From assembly GCA_900550955.1 (NCBI GenBank), contig URUF01000087.1, forward strand, positions 1 through 5,944: 5,944 bases of DNA, in the 5' to 3' direction. Shown here piece after piece: positions 4,515-5,944 of the stretch. The notes under the pieces are model-generated. The model saw nothing but the letters and a program-made list of their open reading frames with translations. It was not told where the DNA came from and did not search any database. Position 1 is the first letter of the stretch, and the number at the start of each line of letters is the position of its first letter. The DNA is from an uncultured Eubacteriales bacterium (GTDB taxonomy: Bacteria; Bacillota; Clostridia; Christensenellales; Aristaeellaceae). The position numbers were made by a program, and so were the translations under genes.

Positions 4515-5846
4515 ATGACCCAGGGCACCATATGGCGGCAGCTGGTGGGCTTTGCCATCCCCATGGCGGTGGGGCTTTTGTTCCAGCAGCTGTATAACAC
4601 GGTGGATACCATTGTGGTGGGCCAGTTTGTGGGCAAGGAGGCGCTGGCGGCGGTAGGCAGCACGTCCAGCATCATCAATATGCTGGTGGGGCTGAGCGCG
4701 GGCTTATCCACCGGCGCCAGCGTGGTGATTTCGCAATGCTACGGCGCGCGCGACCATCAGGCCCTGCACGACGCGGTGCACACCACGCTTAGCGCCACGT
4801 TTATCATGTCTGTGGCGGGCATGCTGCTGGGCGCGGTGATTGTTGAACCGATGCTGAACATGATGGCCACGCCCCCGGATGTGATGGGCGAGGCGCGGAC
4901 GTATTTGAGCATTTACTTTATGGGGCTGGGCGGGCTGTTTATTTACAACATGGGCTCGGGCATCCTGAGGGCAGTGGGCGATTCGCGCAGGCCGCTGTAT
5001 TTTTTGTGTTTCTCGGCCGTTTTGAACACGGCGTTTGACCTGCTGTTTGTGGTGGCGTTTGGCCTGGGCGTGGAGGGCGTGGCCTACGCCACCATTTTGG
5101 CGCAGTTTTTGAGCGCCTTGCTGGTTTTGTACGTGCTTACGCACGACCATGCGCCCTATGGCATCCGCTGGCGCGATATCCGGCTGAGCCGGCCCATGCT
5201 CAGGCGCATCCTGTCCATAGGCCTGCCGTCCGGCGTACAGCAGGCCATTACGTCGTTTTCCAACGTGTTTGTGCAAAGCTACGTCAACTTTTTCGGCTCG
5301 GCCTGCATGGCGGGCTGGTCCAGCTACAACAAGCTGGATGTGTTCATCCTGATACCCATGCAGTCCATCGCGCTGGCCTCCACCACCTTTGTGGGGCAGA
5401 ACTTTGGCGCTAAGAAGCTGGAACGCGCCAGAAAGGGCGTAAAGCAGGCGTTAATCATGGCGCTGGCGGTTACGGCTGTGCTGAGCGTGACGGTGATTTG
5501 CGCGTCGCGGATTTTGATACGGCTGTTTACCTCCGACGAGGAGGTAATCGCCTACGGCGTGCGCTTTATTGGCGTGATATCGCCGTTTTATATGGCCTGC
5601 TGCTTTAACCAGATTTTCGCGGGCGCGCTGCGCGGCATTGGCAACGCCAAAATTCCCATGTTCATAATGCTGTTTTCCTTTGTGCTGTTCCGCCAGATCT
5701 ACCTGTTTGTGGCCAAGCAGCTTGGCAACTCGCTTTTGGCGATCTCCCTGGCCTATCCTATGGGCTGGGTGATGTGCAGCATTCTGGTAACGGTGTTTTA
5801 CCGCCGCTCCCTGCTGTGCCGCAGGCCTGCGCAGGCCCGGGCATAG
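4515..5846 (+). CDS. MATE-family multidrug/toxic-compound efflux transporter
   Basis: MATE proteins are inner-membrane antiporters that export drugs, toxins or metabolites in exchange for Na+ or H+. From the ATG at 4515 the product is 443 residues, the usual size, with hydrophobic stretches consistent with twelve helices in two related halves. Family features include FQQLYNTVDTIVVGQFVGKEALAAVG (23-48; in the N-terminal half), SAGLSTGASVVISQCYGA (61-78), GILRAVGDSRRP (149-160), FVGQNFGAKK (292-301; the C-terminal counterpart of the QCYGA region) and GALRGIGNAKIP (370-381; repeat of the 149-160 motif). It most resembles the YoeA-like clostridial branch. The longer ATG at 4443 is rejected because it lies in the promoter -10 box and has no ribosome site. 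AGGG eight bases upstream supports 4515. It is a single-gene unit with its own promoter. Its stop codon overlaps the right copy of the 37-bp repeat. The substrate cannot be inferred; a sporulation role is not shown by proximity to sigG. Confidence 0.94.
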   Translation: MTQGTIWRQLVGFAIPMAVGLLFQQLYNTVDTIVVGQFVGKEALAAVGSTSSIINMLVGLSAGLSTGASVVISQCYGARDHQALHDAVHTTLSATFIMSVAGMLLGAVIVEPMLNMMATPPDVMGEARTYLSIYFMGLGGLFIYNMGSGILRAVGDSRRPLYFLCFSAVLNTAFDLLFVVAFGLGVEGVAYATILAQFLSALLVLYVLTHDHAPYGIRWRDIRLSRPMLRRILSIGLPSGVQQAITSFSNVFVQSYVNFFGSACMAGWSSYNKLDVFILIPMQSIALASTTFVGQNFGAKKLERARKGVKQALIMALAVTAVLSVTVICASRILIRLFTSDEEVIAYGVRFIGVISPFYMACCFNQIFAGALRGIGNAKIPMFIMLFSFVLFRQIYLFVAKQLGNSLLAISLAYPMGWVMCSILVTVFYRRSLLCRRPAQARA

Positions 5847-5880
5847 GCCGTCGAAAAAGCTCGCCTGCGGCGATCTTTTC
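5844..5880 (+). terminator. Right copy of the 37-bp repeat; terminator-like hairpin overlapping the MATE stop
   Basis: This is the exact reverse complement of 129-165, beginning with the TAG stop codon of the MATE gene. The hairpin pairs 5855-5859 with 5875-5879 and 5861-5865 with 5869-5873 around a 3-base loop, with one C/T mismatch. It ends in CTTTT and starts with AAAAG, so it can terminate transcription in either direction. Relative to the gene just upstream it has the same orientation as the left copy has to the LCP gene. The following bases 5881-5944 hold no gene. They show only short self-complementary pieces (5883-5887 with 5916-5920; 5891-5897 with 5927-5933) that cannot nest in one simple hairpin. 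Confidence 0.72.
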
Positions 5881-5944
5881 CGCCGAGAATTGCGCCGTTC
5901 GCCTACTCGCTGCGCCTCGGTTTTATCGGCGCACGAAGCACTGC

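Noticed and set aside
129..5880. Composite transposon or genomic island bounded by the 37-bp inverted repeats
   Set aside because: There is no transposase, integrase or recombinase inside. The genes include sigG, a core sporulation gene. The repeats are terminator-like and each sits at a gene end.

Overview
The window is GC-rich DNA from what looks like a spore-forming, Gram-positive clostridial (Firmicutes/Bacillota) lineage. The firmest evidence is a very clear sporulation sigma factor G gene. A LytR-CpsA-Psr (LCP) cell-wall protein, a WalJ/YycJ-type metallohydrolase, strong GGAGG-type ribosome binding sites and intrinsic terminators agree with this. The high GC content points to a GC-rich clostridial group (Christensenellales- or Oscillospirales-like), but that placement is inference. 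No plasmid, phage, transposase, integrase, CRISPR or defence gene is visible. The content reads as ordinary chromosome.

Layout. Bases 1-178 hold no gene but several hairpins and one copy of a 37-bp repeat. On the minus strand, walJ (2193-1396) and the LCP gene (1366-179) lie 29 bases apart and probably form one transcript. It would start at an extended -10 promoter near 2251-2259. Between walJ and the sirtuin gene are a strong 18-bp-stem hairpin (2340-2382) and a possible 39-residue basic small protein (2527-2408). A Sir2-type NAD-dependent deacylase follows, also on the minus strand (3352-2606). From a divergent 169-base region, sigG runs on the plus strand (3522-4301), preceded by a good match to a sigma-G-type promoter. 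Two tandem hairpins, the second a classical terminator, close sigG. A MATE-family efflux transporter (4515-5846) then has its own sigma-A-type promoter. The second copy of the 37-bp repeat overlaps the MATE stop codon, and the last 64 bases hold no gene.

How the genes relate. The walJ-LCP pair is plausibly an envelope-related or housekeeping operon. sigG is an independent unit that appears able to activate itself late in forespore development. The sirtuin and MATE genes look like single-gene units with no visible functional tie to sigG.

I found no convincing undescribed multi-gene system. The points most worth a second look are: the exact 37-bp repeat placed just after the outermost gene on each side, in the same orientation relative to that gene; the likely autoregulatory sigG promoter in an unlinked sigG locus; the small ORF with its neighbouring long hairpin; and an LCP protein that appears to carry a cleavable signal peptide and a long acidic linker instead of a membrane anchor.
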